Shown: positions 35,733-45,814, counted from the first letter of the stretch. The stretch: DNA of 64,000 bases from Bacillus_I endophytica_A (GCF_026790145.1 NZ_JALAMS010000020.1:124001-188000), one strand, 5' to 3'. A program made the numbers and translations. Notes: generated from the sequence alone by a model not told the origin.

Positions 35733-36998
35733 TTAAGCTGATGTTTTGCTACCTTTTTGAACTGTTGAACCATCCTTTAAAACAAGTTTTGGCTCACCTT
35801 CTTCACGAACAGCTTCACCTGTAATGACACATTTATCAATGTCTTCACGTGAAGGAAGGTCAAACATTACATCAAGCATTAAGCCTTCAATAATTGAACG
35901 AAGTCCACGAGCACCTGTTTTACGTTCAATTGCTTTGCGAGCAATTTCTTTCAATGCTTCATCTTCGAACTCAAGATTAACATGATCAAGTTCAAGCATT
36001 TTTTGATACTGCTTCACAAGAGCATTTTTTGGTTTTGTTAAAATTTCAACGAGTGCGCCTTCATCAAGTTGTTCAAGACTTGCAATAACCGGAAGACGAC
36101 CGATAAATTCTGGAATTAATCCAAATTTCAGTAAATCTTCTGGCAATACGCTTGTTAGAAGATCTTTTTGTTCTGCTTCAGGTTTTTTCGCTTCAGAACC
36201 GAATCCAATAACTTTCTTGCCTAAACGACGCTTAATAATTGGTTCAATTCCGTCAAATGCACCACCACAGATGAAAAGAATATTTGTTGTATCAATTTGA
36301 ATGAACTCTTGGTGTGGATGCTTACGGCCACCTTGTGGTGGAACGCTCGCAACTGTGCCTTCTAAAATTTTAAGAAGAGCTTGTTGTACACCTTCACCAG
36401 ATACGTCACGTGTAATTGACGGATTTTCTGATTTACGAGCTACTTTATCAATCTCATCAATATAGATGATTCCTTTTTCAGCACGCTCAACGTCATAGTC
36501 AGCTGCTTGGATAAGTTTTAGTAAGATGTTTTCTACATCTTCCCCTACATATCCAGCTTCTGTTAATGATGTTGCGTCAGCAATTGCAAATGGAACATTT
36601 AAAATACGAGCAAGCGTTTGTGCTAGAAGTGTTTTACCACTTCCTGTTGGTCCAATCATTGCAATATTACTTTTAGCAAGTTCAATGTCATCAATCTTGC
36701 TATTTGAATTTACTCGTTTATAGTGATTGTAAACGGCTACAGATAAAGAGCGTTTCGCAGCATCTTGGCCGATTACATATTCGTCTAAAATATCGCAAAT
36801 CTCTTTCGGTTTTGGAACATCTTTGAACTCTACTTCTTCTTCCGTGCCTAGCTCTTCTTCCACGATTTCAGTACAAAGTTCAATACATTCGTCACAAATG
36901 TAAACTCCAGGACCTGCAACAAGCTTACGAACTTGGTCTTGTGTTTTACCACAGAAAGAGCATTTTAGTTGTCCCTTTTCTTCGTTAAACTTAAACAT
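35733..36998 (-). CDS. clpX: ClpX, ATPase subunit of the ClpXP protease
   Basis: AAA+ unfoldase that feeds substrates to ClpP. The 421 residues show the N-terminal zinc finger (CSFCGK and CDEC), Walker A GPTGSGKTLLAQ, Walker B IIYIDEIDK, the pore loop GYVGED and sensor regions. I start at the ATG at 36996-36998 (MFKFNEEKGQLKCSF), preceded by AGGGGTG; the longer frame adds 11 unlikely residues. It lies between tig and lonB, as in B. subtilis. Confidence 0.97.
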   Translation of the reverse strand: MFKFNEEKGQLKCSFCGKTQDQVRKLVAGPGVYICDECIELCTEIVEEELGTEEEVEFKDVPKPKEICDILDEYVIGQDAAKRSLSVAVYNHYKRVNSNSKIDDIELAKSNIAMIGPTGSGKTLLAQTLARILNVPFAIADATSLTEAGYVGEDVENILLKLIQAADYDVERAEKGIIYIDEIDKVARKSENPSITRDVSGEGVQQALLKILEGTVASVPPQGGRKHPHQEFIQIDTTNILFICGGAFDGIEPIIKRRLGKKVIGFGSEAKKPEAEQKDLLTSVLPEDLLKFGLIPEFIGRLPVIASLEQLDEGALVEILTKPKNALVKQYQKMLELDHVNLEFEDEALKEIARKAIERKTGARGLRSIIEGLMLDVMFDLPSREDIDKCVITGEAVREEGEPKLVLKDGSTVQKGSKTSA

Positions 36999-37371
36999 CG
37001 TGTCACCCCTTATATTGTTTAATAAACACACCTTCCAGCTTCCGAGCCTTCTGCGCTATGTACGCACTGTAACACACGTGTGAGTAAAATGCGAGAAATA
37101 AGTTTTAAGAAGCCTAAAAGAACAAAACAGAAGGATAAACCCATTTCTTAGCTGACTAAAAGACAACTTTTGCTGCTAGTGAGAGTTTTTACTGCATTTT
37201 ACCATAAAACTCTGCAGTTTGAATACAAAAACACTCGTTATGTAAGTAATTATTAGACTTTCCTAATCAGACCTCTGATATGTAGCATGTTGATAATTTT
37301 GTTAACGTTATGATATGCGTATGGATTCCTTCTTATTGCTAAAAGTTCTTTAAAAGGGTCTTTATTTTTAT
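36999..37371 (-). promoter_or_regulatory. clpX upstream region
   Basis: A 373-base gap with no ORF. On the minus strand an extended -10 (TGGTAAAAT, near 37195-37203) and a TTAACA hexamer near 37300 are possible promoter parts. I see no CtsR direct heptad repeat (GGTCAAA). Nothing else is clear. Confidence 0.3.
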
Positions 37372-37404
37372 AAAGCAAGGCACGAGAAAATCGTGCCTTG
37401 CTTT
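37372..37404 (-). terminator. Terminator of tig
   Basis: Perfect 14-bp stem (AAAGCAAGGCACGA at 37372-37385 and its complement at 37391-37404) with a GAAAA loop, just after the trigger factor stop. On the minus strand it continues ATAAAAATAAAG. Confidence 0.8.
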
Positions 37405-37417
37405 TACTTACTTTTTA

Positions 37418-38707
37418 TTATGCAACAGTTTTGCTGTTTTCTACAAGGAAATCGATCGCTTTGCGGATTTGAAGATCTTGTTTTAAACCTTCAGTTGATC
37501 CACCAAGCATGTTTTTGATGTTTTCAGCAGGCATGTTGTAGCTTTCAGCCATTGTATTGATTTCTTTTTCTACTTCTTCGTCTGATACTTCAAGGTTTTC
37601 AGCTTTTGCGATTGCTTCTAATGTTAAGTTCATTTTCACGCGTTTTTCAGCATCAGCTTTCATTTGCTCACGAAGAGCTTGTTCATCTTGACCAGAGAAT
37701 TGGTAGTAAAGGTCAAGGTTTAAACCTTGCATTTGAAGACGTTGTTCGAATTCTTGCATCATGCGACCAAGTTCTGTTTCGAACATTGCTTCTGGAATGT
37801 CAACTTCTGCATTGTCTGCAGCTTTTTCTACTAGTGTATCACGAACAGTTGCTTCTGCTTCGTTTTTCTTTTGCTCAGCAAGATTTTCTTTTGTTTTGTC
37901 TTTAAGTTGTTGAAGTGATTCAACTTCTTCATCAACGTCTTTAGCGAACTCATCATCAAGCTCTGGAAGTTCTTTTGCTTTGATTTCGTGAACTTTCACT
38001 TTGAAAGTTGCTTCTTTACCAGCTAAATCTTCAGCATGGTACTCTTCTGGGAACGTTACTTTAACGTCTTTTTCTGCTCCCGCTTCAAGACCAACTAATT
38101 GCTCTTCAAAGCCAGGGATGAATGAACCAGAACCGATTTCAAGTGAATAGTTTTCACCTTTTCCACCTTCAAATGCTTCGTCATTAACGAAACCTTCGAA
38201 ATCGATAACAGCTGTATCGCCTTCTTCAACTTTTCCTTCTTCTTTCACTACAAGCTCAGCTTGACGTTCTTGAAGAGTTTTGATTTCAGCGTCTACATCT
38301 TCATCAGTAACTTCTGTATCCACTTTTTCTACTTCAAGACCTTTGTAGTCTCCAAGTTTCACTTCTGGTTTTACAGTTACGTTTGCTTTAAAGATTAGGG
38401 CTTGACCTTTACCAATTTGGTCAACATCGATTTCTGGACGGTCTACAGGCTCAATTCCTGCTTCTTCGATCGCGCTTCCGTATGCTTCTGGTAAAATGAT
38501 ATCTAAAGCATCTTGATAAAGAGATTCAACACCAAAGCGTTGTTCGAAAAGACTACGAGGTACTTTTCCTTTACGGAATCCAGGAATGTTTACCTGTTTC
38601 ACAACTTTTTGGAATGCTTTATCAAGTGCAGCATTGAATTGGTCAGCTTCAACTTCAACAGTTAAAACTCCTTGATTTCCTTCTTGTTTTTCCCATTTTG
38701 CAGACAT
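37418..38707 (-). CDS. tig: Trigger factor, ribosome-associated chaperone and prolyl isomerase
   Basis: Binds nascent chains at the ribosome exit. The 429 residues contain the ribosome-binding signature GFRKGKVPRS (about 43-52), an FKBP-type PPIase domain (about 160-245, GDTAVIDFEGFVND) and the helical C-terminal substrate cradle. GGGAAAC precedes the ATG. Single-gene unit with a strong terminator. Confidence 0.97.
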   Translation of the reverse strand: MSAKWEKQEGNQGVLTVEVEADQFNAALDKAFQKVVKQVNIPGFRKGKVPRSLFEQRFGVESLYQDALDIILPEAYGSAIEEAGIEPVDRPEIDVDQIGKGQALIFKANVTVKPEVKLGDYKGLEVEKVDTEVTDEDVDAEIKTLQERQAELVVKEEGKVEEGDTAVIDFEGFVNDEAFEGGKGENYSLEIGSGSFIPGFEEQLVGLEAGAEKDVKVTFPEEYHAEDLAGKEATFKVKVHEIKAKELPELDDEFAKDVDEEVESLQQLKDKTKENLAEQKKNEAEATVRDTLVEKAADNAEVDIPEAMFETELGRMMQEFEQRLQMQGLNLDLYYQFSGQDEQALREQMKADAEKRVKMNLTLEAIAKAENLEVSDEEVEKEINTMAESYNMPAENIKNMLGGSTEGLKQDLQIRKAIDFLVENSKTVA

Positions 38708-38892
38708 GTATGTTTCCCTCCAAAGCTTATTTTCATTTCATTAAAGTAGACAGTAGGCTGTCTATTCCTCACTGTCTAGCGAATATCCTACAGAGTGTAT
38801 GGTAGGAACTTTCAAAAGTTTAAATCTATACGTTAAATAGATGTACACTTTACGACCACTATATTATACCATAGGATATTATGGTTTCAACA

Positions 38893-39897
38893 TTATTCTA
38901 CCGTTGTGTAGGTTTCCACTTCTTTCAAATGATTCATAATCTTTTTCAAGTCTAGTTCATTTACATTATAAAGCTCCATTACTTCTTCTTTTGCGGTCTC
39001 AACGTTTCCAATCTCTAGAAGAAGCAAATGAAGGCCACATGCCCAGAGATCTTCTTTTTCTGTCGGAATAAACGGAAAAACCACAAAAAGATATCGTTTC
39101 CAGACATCTGTAACCATTTGATACAATGTCGGATTATGGTGAAAAAGTTCATCTTCAAGTCTTTTTTCTACTTCCCCAATAAAAGGGTGACGGAGCAAGT
39201 TCTCTAAATCTTGTGTATCATATGTATTTTGATGTGAAAACTTTTGTACCTTCCACTTTCCTTGAACCTTTTGATTCACAATTTCATTTAACAAAGCACT
39301 TTTCACGTATGGATGAACGCTGCTGTGTATTAAAGCTTCATTAAGCTCTTTTTCAAAGTAGGCAAGGTTCATTCCTTTGATATCTTGAAGAAGCAAAAGT
39401 TGTTTTTCTTCCTTATATAATGAAAGGTTTGGGAAAACTTCAGATTGTGCAGTATTTGTCGTTGTCTCTGCGCCGTTCATTTGAGCCTCACAAAACGACA
39501 TTAAATGTTTGAAGTGTTGGGCATATGGGGTAGGAACATCCTGTTCTTGTAAAAGAGCTTCAACAAAAGAAAAAGCTTCTGCATAATCACTTTGTTGAAC
39601 AAGGATTGTTAAATAAATTTGTAAAACTTCATAATAATTGTCCGTAGCTCCATGAAGAAGCTTCTTACAATATGACTTAGCTTCCGTTAAGTTCCCCATT
39701 TCAAAAAAGCATACAACTGCACCATATTGCATTTGCTCATTCTCTTCTTCAAGTTCTAATCCTTGCAAGAAAAGCGATAGCGCAGCTTGAAAATCTTCTT
39801 CCTTCATTAAAGAAGTGGCTTTTTCAATTAATCGCTCTGTTAAATTAGGAAACAAAATCATTTTGTCTTCATCAGGTGATCTCATGGATATATCCAT
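38893..39897 (-). CDS. ysoA: TPR-repeat protein YsoA
   Basis: Cytoplasmic 334-residue protein with tetratricopeptide-like helical repeats in its first half (for example FQAALSLFLQGLELEEENEQ and LTEAKSYCKKLLHG). It occupies the leuD-tig interval, as ysoA does in B. subtilis. No enzymatic motif is seen and the role is unknown. The start is uncertain: I use the ATG at 39895-39897 because GAGGA adjoins it, but ATG at 39883-39885 or a later one is possible. Confidence 0.8.
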   Translation of the reverse strand: MDISMRSPDEDKMILFPNLTERLIEKATSLMKEEDFQAALSLFLQGLELEEENEQMQYGAVVCFFEMGNLTEAKSYCKKLLHGATDNYYEVLQIYLTILVQQSDYAEAFSFVEALLQEQDVPTPYAQHFKHLMSFCEAQMNGAETTTNTAQSEVFPNLSLYKEEKQLLLLQDIKGMNLAYFEKELNEALIHSSVHPYVKSALLNEIVNQKVQGKWKVQKFSHQNTYDTQDLENLLRHPFIGEVEKRLEDELFHHNPTLYQMVTDVWKRYLFVVFPFIPTEKEDLWACGLHLLLLEIGNVETAKEEVMELYNVNELDLKKIMNHLKEVETYTTVE

Positions 39898-39928
39898 TCC
39901 TCGCTTTATAAAATTTATTCCGTTACAT

Positions 39929-39956
39929 AGAAGTGATAAGCAGTTGCTTATCACTT
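39929..39956. repeat. Perfect 13-bp palindrome downstream of leuD
   Basis: GAAGTGATAAGCA and its exact complement are separated by only GT. There is no T-run on either side, so it is not a normal intrinsic terminator. It could stabilise the 3' end of the ilv-leu mRNA or bind a regulator ahead of ysoA. Confidence 0.55.
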
Positions 39957-40055
39957 CATTTAAGCTAATTCTACTTTTTGTTTATTTTACAGTAGAAAGC
40001 GTTACTTTATGTAACAGTGTAGCAAGGAACAATAAAAAGAACAAATAAAAGCTGT

Positions 40056-40637
40056 TTAACGACGTTCTTCAAAAGCTAAAATTTTCTCTTCAAGTAAAAG
40101 CGTATGGTCAATCTCATCCCAACCGTTAATTAACATCTTCTTCCAGTGAGAGTCAATGTCAAACGTTGCTTTAAACCCTTTATTATCGTAGATTGTTTGC
40201 TGTTCTAAATCAACTGTGCATGTATAGTCCGCATTTTTAGATTCCTCGAGTAAATACTCTGTTTCTTCTACTGTAAGTGGAATTGGTACAATACCGTTTT
40301 TCAAACAGTTTTGATAAAAGATATCAGCAAAAGACGGGGCTACGACTACTTTGTATCCATAATCAAGAAGGGCCCATGGTGCGTGCTCACGGGAAGATCC
40401 GCAACCAAAATTTTCATGAGAAACTAAAATGCTTGTTCCTTCATTTTGTGGCTGGTTAAGCTCAAAGTCTGGATTTAAAGAACCGTCTCGGTTGTAACGC
40501 CAGTCAAAGAAAGCAAACTGTCCAAAACCACTGCGTTCAATACGTTTTAAAAATTGTTTAGGAATAATTTGATCTGTATCAACGTTTGCTCGATTAAGAC
40601 CAGCTACTTTTCCTTCATGTGTTGTAAATGGGTTCAT
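40056..40637 (-). CDS. leuD: 3-isopropylmalate dehydratase small subunit
   Basis: Swivelling-domain subunit that pairs with LeuC to isomerise isopropylmalate in leucine synthesis. The 193 residues contain NVDTDQIIPKQFL and NFGCGSSREHAPWAL, both diagnostic. It lies 13 bases after leuC at the end of the ilv-leu operon. AGGAGG is present upstream of the ATG. Length and motifs are normal. Confidence 0.97.
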   Translation of the reverse strand: MNPFTTHEGKVAGLNRANVDTDQIIPKQFLKRIERSGFGQFAFFDWRYNRDGSLNPDFELNQPQNEGTSILVSHENFGCGSSREHAPWALLDYGYKVVVAPSFADIFYQNCLKNGIVPIPLTVEETEYLLEESKNADYTCTVDLEQQTIYDNKGFKATFDIDSHWKKMLINGWDEIDHTLLLEEKILAFEERR

Positions 40638-40650
40638 CGTTTTCTCCTCC

Positions 40651-42066
40651 TTATACTAATGCTTCTTCTCTTAGATTTCTCACGTCAACAAAACGACCAT
40701 GAAGAGCTGCGGCAGCTGCCATTTCAGGGCTGACTAAGTGTGTTCTTGCATTCTTACCTTGACGACCTTCAAAGTTACGATTTGATGTTGAAGCACAGTG
40801 CTCTCCTTCTGGAACAAGGTCTGGATTCATGCCTAAGCACATGCTGCAGCCTGACTCTCTCCATTCAAAACCTGCCTCTTTAAAAACCTGGTCTAATCCT
40901 TCTTGTTCTGCTGCTTCCTTTACTTTTTGAGAACCAGGGACAACAATTGCCGTAACCTGATTAGATACTTTCTTTCCTTTAATAAGGTTTGCAGCCTGTC
41001 TTAGATCTGACAAGCGAGAGTTCGTACAGGAGCCGATGAAAACATGCTGAACTGGAATATCTGTAATTGGCATACCTGGTGTTAACCCCATATATTCAAG
41101 AGCTCTTCTTAAATTTTCACGTTCATTTTCATTTGCAACCTCTTCAAGCTTCGGTACGTTGCCTGTTACAAACGAGCTCATTGCTGGGTTTGTGCCCCAT
41201 GTTACAACAGGTTCAAGGCTTGGTGCATCAAGCTCAATTGTGTCATCATATACTGCTCCTTCATCAGAAGCTAATGAAAGCCACTCTTTAGCTACCTTTT
41301 CAAACTCTTCCCCTTGTGGACAATATGGACGTCCACGAAGATATTCAACTGTTGTTTCATCAGGACTAATTAAACCTGCTTTTGCTCCAGCTTCAATGGA
41401 CATATTGCAGATTGTCATACGCTCTTCCATTGAAAGTCCCTTAATTGCTTCCCCAGTGAATTCAATAATGTAACCTGTCCCAAAACGAACACCGTATTTT
41501 TGAATAATAGCTAAAATAATATCTTTTGCAGATACAGCTGCTGGTTTTGGTCCTTTTACATGGACATTAAGTGTTTTAGGTTTCTTTTGCCATAAAGATT
41601 GGGTTGCTAAAACGTGCTCAACTTCGCTTGTTCCAATACCAAAGGCAAGAGCTCCAAATGCTCCATGTGTTGATGTATGACTATCTCCACATACAATCGT
41701 TTTACCTGGCTGTGTTAAGCCAAGCTCTGGACCAATGACATGGACAATTCCTTGGTCTTTACTTTTCAAATCTGCAAGGCGAATACCGAACTCTTTACAG
41801 TTAGAAGCTAGCGTATCAATTTGCTTTTTCGCAATTTCATCTGTAATGTTGAAACGATTGACAGTTGGGACATTATGATCCATTGTGGCAAATGTTCGCT
41901 CAGGGCGACGCACCTTGCGTCCTGTTAGTCTTAATCCCTCAAAAGCTTGCGGGGAAGTAACTTCGTGGATTAAATGTAGATCGATATAAAGAAGAGCTGG
42001 ATTGTTTCCCTCTTGATGTACAACATGGTTATTCCAAACTTTATCAATAATCGTTTGTGGTGTCAT
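40651..42066 (-). CDS. leuC: 3-isopropylmalate dehydratase large subunit
   Basis: Aconitase-family subunit with a 4Fe-4S cluster. The 471 residues include CGDSHTSTHGAFGALAFGIG and the cluster cysteines in FIGSCTNSR and SGCSMCLGMNPD. I start at the ATG at 42064-42066 (MTPQTIIDKVW), nine bases after AAGGAG. The upstream ATG abuts the ribosome site. It lies after an intercistronic hairpin that follows leuB. Confidence 0.97.
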   Translation of the reverse strand: MTPQTIIDKVWNNHVVHQEGNNPALLYIDLHLIHEVTSPQAFEGLRLTGRKVRRPERTFATMDHNVPTVNRFNITDEIAKKQIDTLASNCKEFGIRLADLKSKDQGIVHVIGPELGLTQPGKTIVCGDSHTSTHGAFGALAFGIGTSEVEHVLATQSLWQKKPKTLNVHVKGPKPAAVSAKDIILAIIQKYGVRFGTGYIIEFTGEAIKGLSMEERMTICNMSIEAGAKAGLISPDETTVEYLRGRPYCPQGEEFEKVAKEWLSLASDEGAVYDDTIELDAPSLEPVVTWGTNPAMSSFVTGNVPKLEEVANENERENLRRALEYMGLTPGMPITDIPVQHVFIGSCTNSRLSDLRQAANLIKGKKVSNQVTAIVVPGSQKVKEAAEQEGLDQVFKEAGFEWRESGCSMCLGMNPDLVPEGEHCASTSNRNFEGRQGKNARTHLVSPEMAAAAALHGRFVDVRNLREEALV

Positions 42067-42094
42067 AATTTTCATCTCCTTAACATCTTTTTGA

Positions 42095-42129
42095 AAAACG
42101 TTTCCTACTATAATGGTAGGAAACGTTTT
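42095..42129 (-). other. Intercistronic hairpin between leuB and leuC
   Basis: Perfect 14-bp stem (AAAACGTTTCCTAC and its complement) with a seven-base loop inside an operon. On the minus strand only TTTTTC follows. In B. subtilis the ilv-leu mRNA is known to be processed and differentially stable, so this may be a partial terminator or a stability element rather than a full stop. Confidence 0.6.
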
Positions 42130-42146
42130 ATAAAAGATTATTCCTT

Positions 42147-43232
42147 TTAATTTGCTATTGGGGCTTGAATTGCCTCAATAATGACATCGACCATTTTGTC
42201 CGTTGAGACACTTTCTTCACCATCTGCAATATCAGGTGTTCGATAGCCTTGTGCTAACACGCTCTCAACAGCATCTTCAATTTTGTCTGCTTCTTGATGA
42301 AGATCAAATGAATGACGAAGAAGCATTGCTGCAGATAAAATAGCCGCAATCGGATTTGCTTTATTTTGACCTGCGATATCAGGAGCTGAACCATGGACAG
42401 GTTCATAAATTGAAGCTCCATCACTCGAAAGACTGGCTGATGGTAACATCCCTAGCGAACCAGCAAGCATTGAAGCTTCATCACTCAAAATATCGCCAAA
42501 TAGATTTTCTGTTACAAGAACATCAAAATATTTTGGATTACGAATAAGCTGCATTGCTGCTGCATCAACAAGCATATGTTCAAGCTTTACGTCTTCATAA
42601 TCTTTTGCGACCTCTTCTGCGATTTCTCTCCACAAACGACTTGACTCAAGCACGTTTGCTTTATCCACTGATGTTACACGACCATTTCTCTTTTGAGCCA
42701 TTTCAAAAGCACTGCGTAAAATACGCTCAATTTCGCTACGTTTATAAAAGAGCGTATCAACTACTGCTTCTTCTCCATCTCGCTCAACTCTTTCACTCGG
42801 ACGGCCGAAGTATAAGCCACCTGTTAGCTCTCTTACAATCATGCAATCTACGCCTTCTACATACTCACGCTTCAATGGTGAGCTATCTGCTAGAGCTCCT
42901 TGAACTGTCACAGGACGAAGATTTGCATAAACATCAAGCTCTTTTCTAATTTTTAATAACCCTTGTTCAGGACGAAGATGGCGTGGAATACTGTTCCACT
43001 TTTCGCCCCCAACTGCGCCTAGCAAAATGGCATCAGAGTTTTTACAAAGAGTAATTGTCTCATCTGGAAGTGGAACACCTTGTTGATCAATAGCTTCCCC
43101 TCCGATTAGACCGTATTCAAAGTGAAACTCATGATCAAACCGATCAGCAATCACCTTTAATACATTTACTGCTCCTGCTGTTACTTCTTTTCCAACACCG
43201 TCTCCTTGCAAAACAGCGATTGTCTTTTTCAC
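42147..43232 (-). CDS. leuB: 3-isopropylmalate dehydrogenase
   Basis: NAD-dependent oxidative decarboxylase of leucine synthesis. The 361 residues contain VLQGDGVGKEV at the start, the substrate arginines in RELTGGLYFGRPSER, and NLFGDILSDEASMLAGSLG. Translation begins at a GTG with AGGGAGG upstream. It lies between leuA and leuC. Confidence 0.97.
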   Translation of the reverse strand: MKKTIAVLQGDGVGKEVTAGAVNVLKVIADRFDHEFHFEYGLIGGEAIDQQGVPLPDETITLCKNSDAILLGAVGGEKWNSIPRHLRPEQGLLKIRKELDVYANLRPVTVQGALADSSPLKREYVEGVDCMIVRELTGGLYFGRPSERVERDGEEAVVDTLFYKRSEIERILRSAFEMAQKRNGRVTSVDKANVLESSRLWREIAEEVAKDYEDVKLEHMLVDAAAMQLIRNPKYFDVLVTENLFGDILSDEASMLAGSLGMLPSASLSSDGASIYEPVHGSAPDIAGQNKANPIAAILSAAMLLRHSFDLHQEADKIEDAVESVLAQGYRTPDIADGEESVSTDKMVDVIIEAIQAPIAN

Positions 43233-43254
43233 GGCAGTTCCTCCCTTCCTGTTC

Positions 43255-44796
43255 CTACATTACTTCTTGCTTTGTTTCTTTTCGATATTCTTGAATCGTA
43301 ATCATGCGATTAATTGCATTTAAGTAAGCTTTTGCAGATGATTCTAATACGTCATATGCAAGACCGCGTCCACTCGCTTCAACACCATTTCCTTCAATTT
43401 TAACGAAGACTTCTGCAAGAGCATCAGGTCCGCCATTAATAGATTGAAGACGATAGTCAAGCAGTTTTAATTCACTATCAACACATCGGTTAAGAGTATT
43501 ATAGATAGCTTCAACACTTCCGCTTCCTGTTGCAGCTTCCTGAACAGATTCCCCATCATTCTTCGTCAGCGTAATCGTAGCTGTTGGGATGTTGTGGCTT
43601 CCATACTGTACTTGTAATGAATCTAGTTTATAAAGTTCATCACTGTTCACTGTTTTTTGTAGTACAAGAGAGAACAAATCATCATCTGTTACATCTTTCT
43701 TCTTATCCGCTAAGTCTTTGAACTTTTCGAACAAGCTATCAATCTGGTTATCTTGTAGCGTAAAGCCAAGATCCATTAGATGTGTTCTAAATGCATGACG
43801 CCCAGAATGTTTGCCAAGTACTACTTCTTTTTGCTGTACACCAACAAGCTCTGGAGAAATAATCTCGTACGTTGAACGATTTTTCAAGAAGCCATCTTGG
43901 TGAATACCAGATTCATGTGCAAAAGCATTTCGACCAACAACAGCTTTGTTAGCAGGAATAGCCATCCCTGTCAGCTTACTTACCAAATCACTTGTGCGTT
44001 TCGTCTCAGAAAGCGTAATATTAGTATAAGATTGATAGAAATCTTTACGTGTATGAAGAGCAACTGCTACCTCTTCAATTGCTGCATTTCCAGCTCTTTC
44101 ACCAATCCCATTAATTGCTCCCTCAATTTGTGTAGCACCATTCTCAACCGCAGCTAATGAATTGGCAACTGCCATTCCTAAGTCATCATGACAGTGTGTT
44201 GAAAGATCTACTTTATGGATGTTTGGTACGTTTTCTTTTAAATATGAAAACATTGCTCCATATTCTTTCGGTGTTGTATAACCAACTGTATCAGGAAGGT
44301 TAACAACATTTGCTCCTGCTTTAATGACTTCCTCTGTAATATGAGCTAAAAACGGAAGCTCACTTCTAGAAGCATCTTCAGCTGACCATTGAATAACAGG
44401 GAAGAATCTCGAAGCATATTTCACCATCTCAACGGCAATCTCAACAATTTCTTCTGGCTTCTTATTAAACTTGTAAGCCATATGGATAGGAGAGGTTGCA
44501 ATAAAAACATGCAACCTTGGCTCCTCACTGCCCTTTAGTGCTTCCCAAGCTGTGTCAATATCACTTTTCACAGCTCGAGCTAGCCCTGTTACAGAACAAC
44601 CTTTAATTGTATTAGCAATCTCGCGAACAGATTGAAAGTCACCTTTCGAAGCAGCTGGAAAACCAGCTTCAATAATATCAACACCATATTTCTCTAGCTG
44701 GCGAGCAATTTCCATTTTTTCTTGGAAGTTTAAATTTACGCCTGGTGACTGCTCTCCGTCTCGAAGTGTTGTATCAAAGATTTTAATTTTGTTCAC
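43255..44796 (-). CDS. leuA: 2-isopropylmalate synthase
   Basis: Condenses acetyl-CoA with 2-oxoisovalerate, the first leucine-specific step, and is feedback-inhibited by leucine. The 513 residues show FDTTLRDGEQSPG (metal and substrate site), the metal-binding HCHDDLGMAVANSLAA, and a C-terminal LeuA-dimer regulatory domain (about 390-510). The GTG start overlaps the end of ilvC by 14 bases, so translation is coupled. Confidence 0.97.
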   Translation of the reverse strand: MNKIKIFDTTLRDGEQSPGVNLNFQEKMEIARQLEKYGVDIIEAGFPAASKGDFQSVREIANTIKGCSVTGLARAVKSDIDTAWEALKGSEEPRLHVFIATSPIHMAYKFNKKPEEIVEIAVEMVKYASRFFPVIQWSAEDASRSELPFLAHITEEVIKAGANVVNLPDTVGYTTPKEYGAMFSYLKENVPNIHKVDLSTHCHDDLGMAVANSLAAVENGATQIEGAINGIGERAGNAAIEEVAVALHTRKDFYQSYTNITLSETKRTSDLVSKLTGMAIPANKAVVGRNAFAHESGIHQDGFLKNRSTYEIISPELVGVQQKEVVLGKHSGRHAFRTHLMDLGFTLQDNQIDSLFEKFKDLADKKKDVTDDDLFSLVLQKTVNSDELYKLDSLQVQYGSHNIPTATITLTKNDGESVQEAATGSGSVEAIYNTLNRCVDSELKLLDYRLQSINGGPDALAEVFVKIEGNGVEASGRGLAYDVLESSAKAYLNAINRMITIQEYRKETKQEVM

Positions 44797-45814
44797 TTGT
44801 CATCACCGCTTCTTTTCGTTTTTGTGATTGCTTAACAAATGGCATCATATCACGAAGTTTTGCGCCAACCTCCTCGATGAGATGTTCGTTTTCACGACGA
44901 TTTGTTGAGTTAAATACAGCACGATTTGATTGATTTTCTAGGATCCACTCTCTTGCAAATTTACCAGATTGAATGTCTTCAAGAACTTTTTTCATTTCAC
45001 CTTTTACACGATCATCAACAATACGTGGTCCTGTTACAAAGTCACCCCATTGTGCTGTATCAGAGATTGAGTAGCGCATACCTTCTAATCCACCTTCATA
45101 CATAAGGTCAACGATTAGTTTTAACTCATGTAGACACTCAAAGTATGCTACTTCTGGTTGGTATCCAGCTTCTACTAATGTTTCAAACCCAGCTTTTACA
45201 AGAGCTGTTAGTCCTCCGCAAAGAACAGCTTGCTCACCGAAAAGATCTGTTTCTGTTTCTTCTTGGAACGTTGTTTCAAGAACACCTGCACGAGCAGCTC
45301 CAATTCCTTTTGCATATGCAAGAGCTACGTCTTTTGCTTGGCCTGTTACATCTTGCCAAACTGCAATTAAGCCAGGAACTCCAGCACCTTCTGTATACGT
45401 ACGACGAACAAGATGACCAGGTCCTTTTGGTGCAGCAAGAGCAACGTCTACATAGCTTGGTGGTACGATTTGAGTGAAGTGAACATTAAATCCATGAGCA
45501 AAAAATAGGCTTTGGCCTTCACGTAATACTGGAGCAATTTCTTCATTATATACTTTTGGTTGAAGTTCATCTGGAAGAAGAATCATGATTAAATCAGCTT
45601 GATCTGCTGCTTCTCTTACAGAGTAAACGTTAAAGCCATCTTCAACTGCTTGGTCCCATGATTTCCCTTGGCGTAAACCAATAACTACGTCAATACCGCT
45701 GTCGCGTAAGTTTTGTGCATGTGCATGACCTTGTGAACCATAACCGATGATTGCTACTTTTTTACCTTGTAATAATTGATCGTTTGCGTCTCCATTGTAA
45801 TAAACTTTAGTCAT
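44783..45814 (-). CDS. ilvC: Ketol-acid reductoisomerase
   Basis: NADPH-dependent class I enzyme of valine, leucine and isoleucine synthesis. The 343 residues contain the Rossmann motif IGYGSQGHAHA, the substrate-side AAPKGPGHLVRR, and acidic metal ligands in DLFGEQAVLCGG. It starts 58 bases after ilvH and overlaps leuA. Confidence 0.97.
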   Translation of the reverse strand: MTKVYYNGDANDQLLQGKKVAIIGYGSQGHAHAQNLRDSGIDVVIGLRQGKSWDQAVEDGFNVYSVREAADQADLIMILLPDELQPKVYNEEIAPVLREGQSLFFAHGFNVHFTQIVPPSYVDVALAAPKGPGHLVRRTYTEGAGVPGLIAVWQDVTGQAKDVALAYAKGIGAARAGVLETTFQEETETDLFGEQAVLCGGLTALVKAGFETLVEAGYQPEVAYFECLHELKLIVDLMYEGGLEGMRYSISDTAQWGDFVTGPRIVDDRVKGEMKKVLEDIQSGKFAREWILENQSNRAVFNSTNRRENEHLIEEVGAKLRDMMPFVKQSQKRKEAVMTSEQN

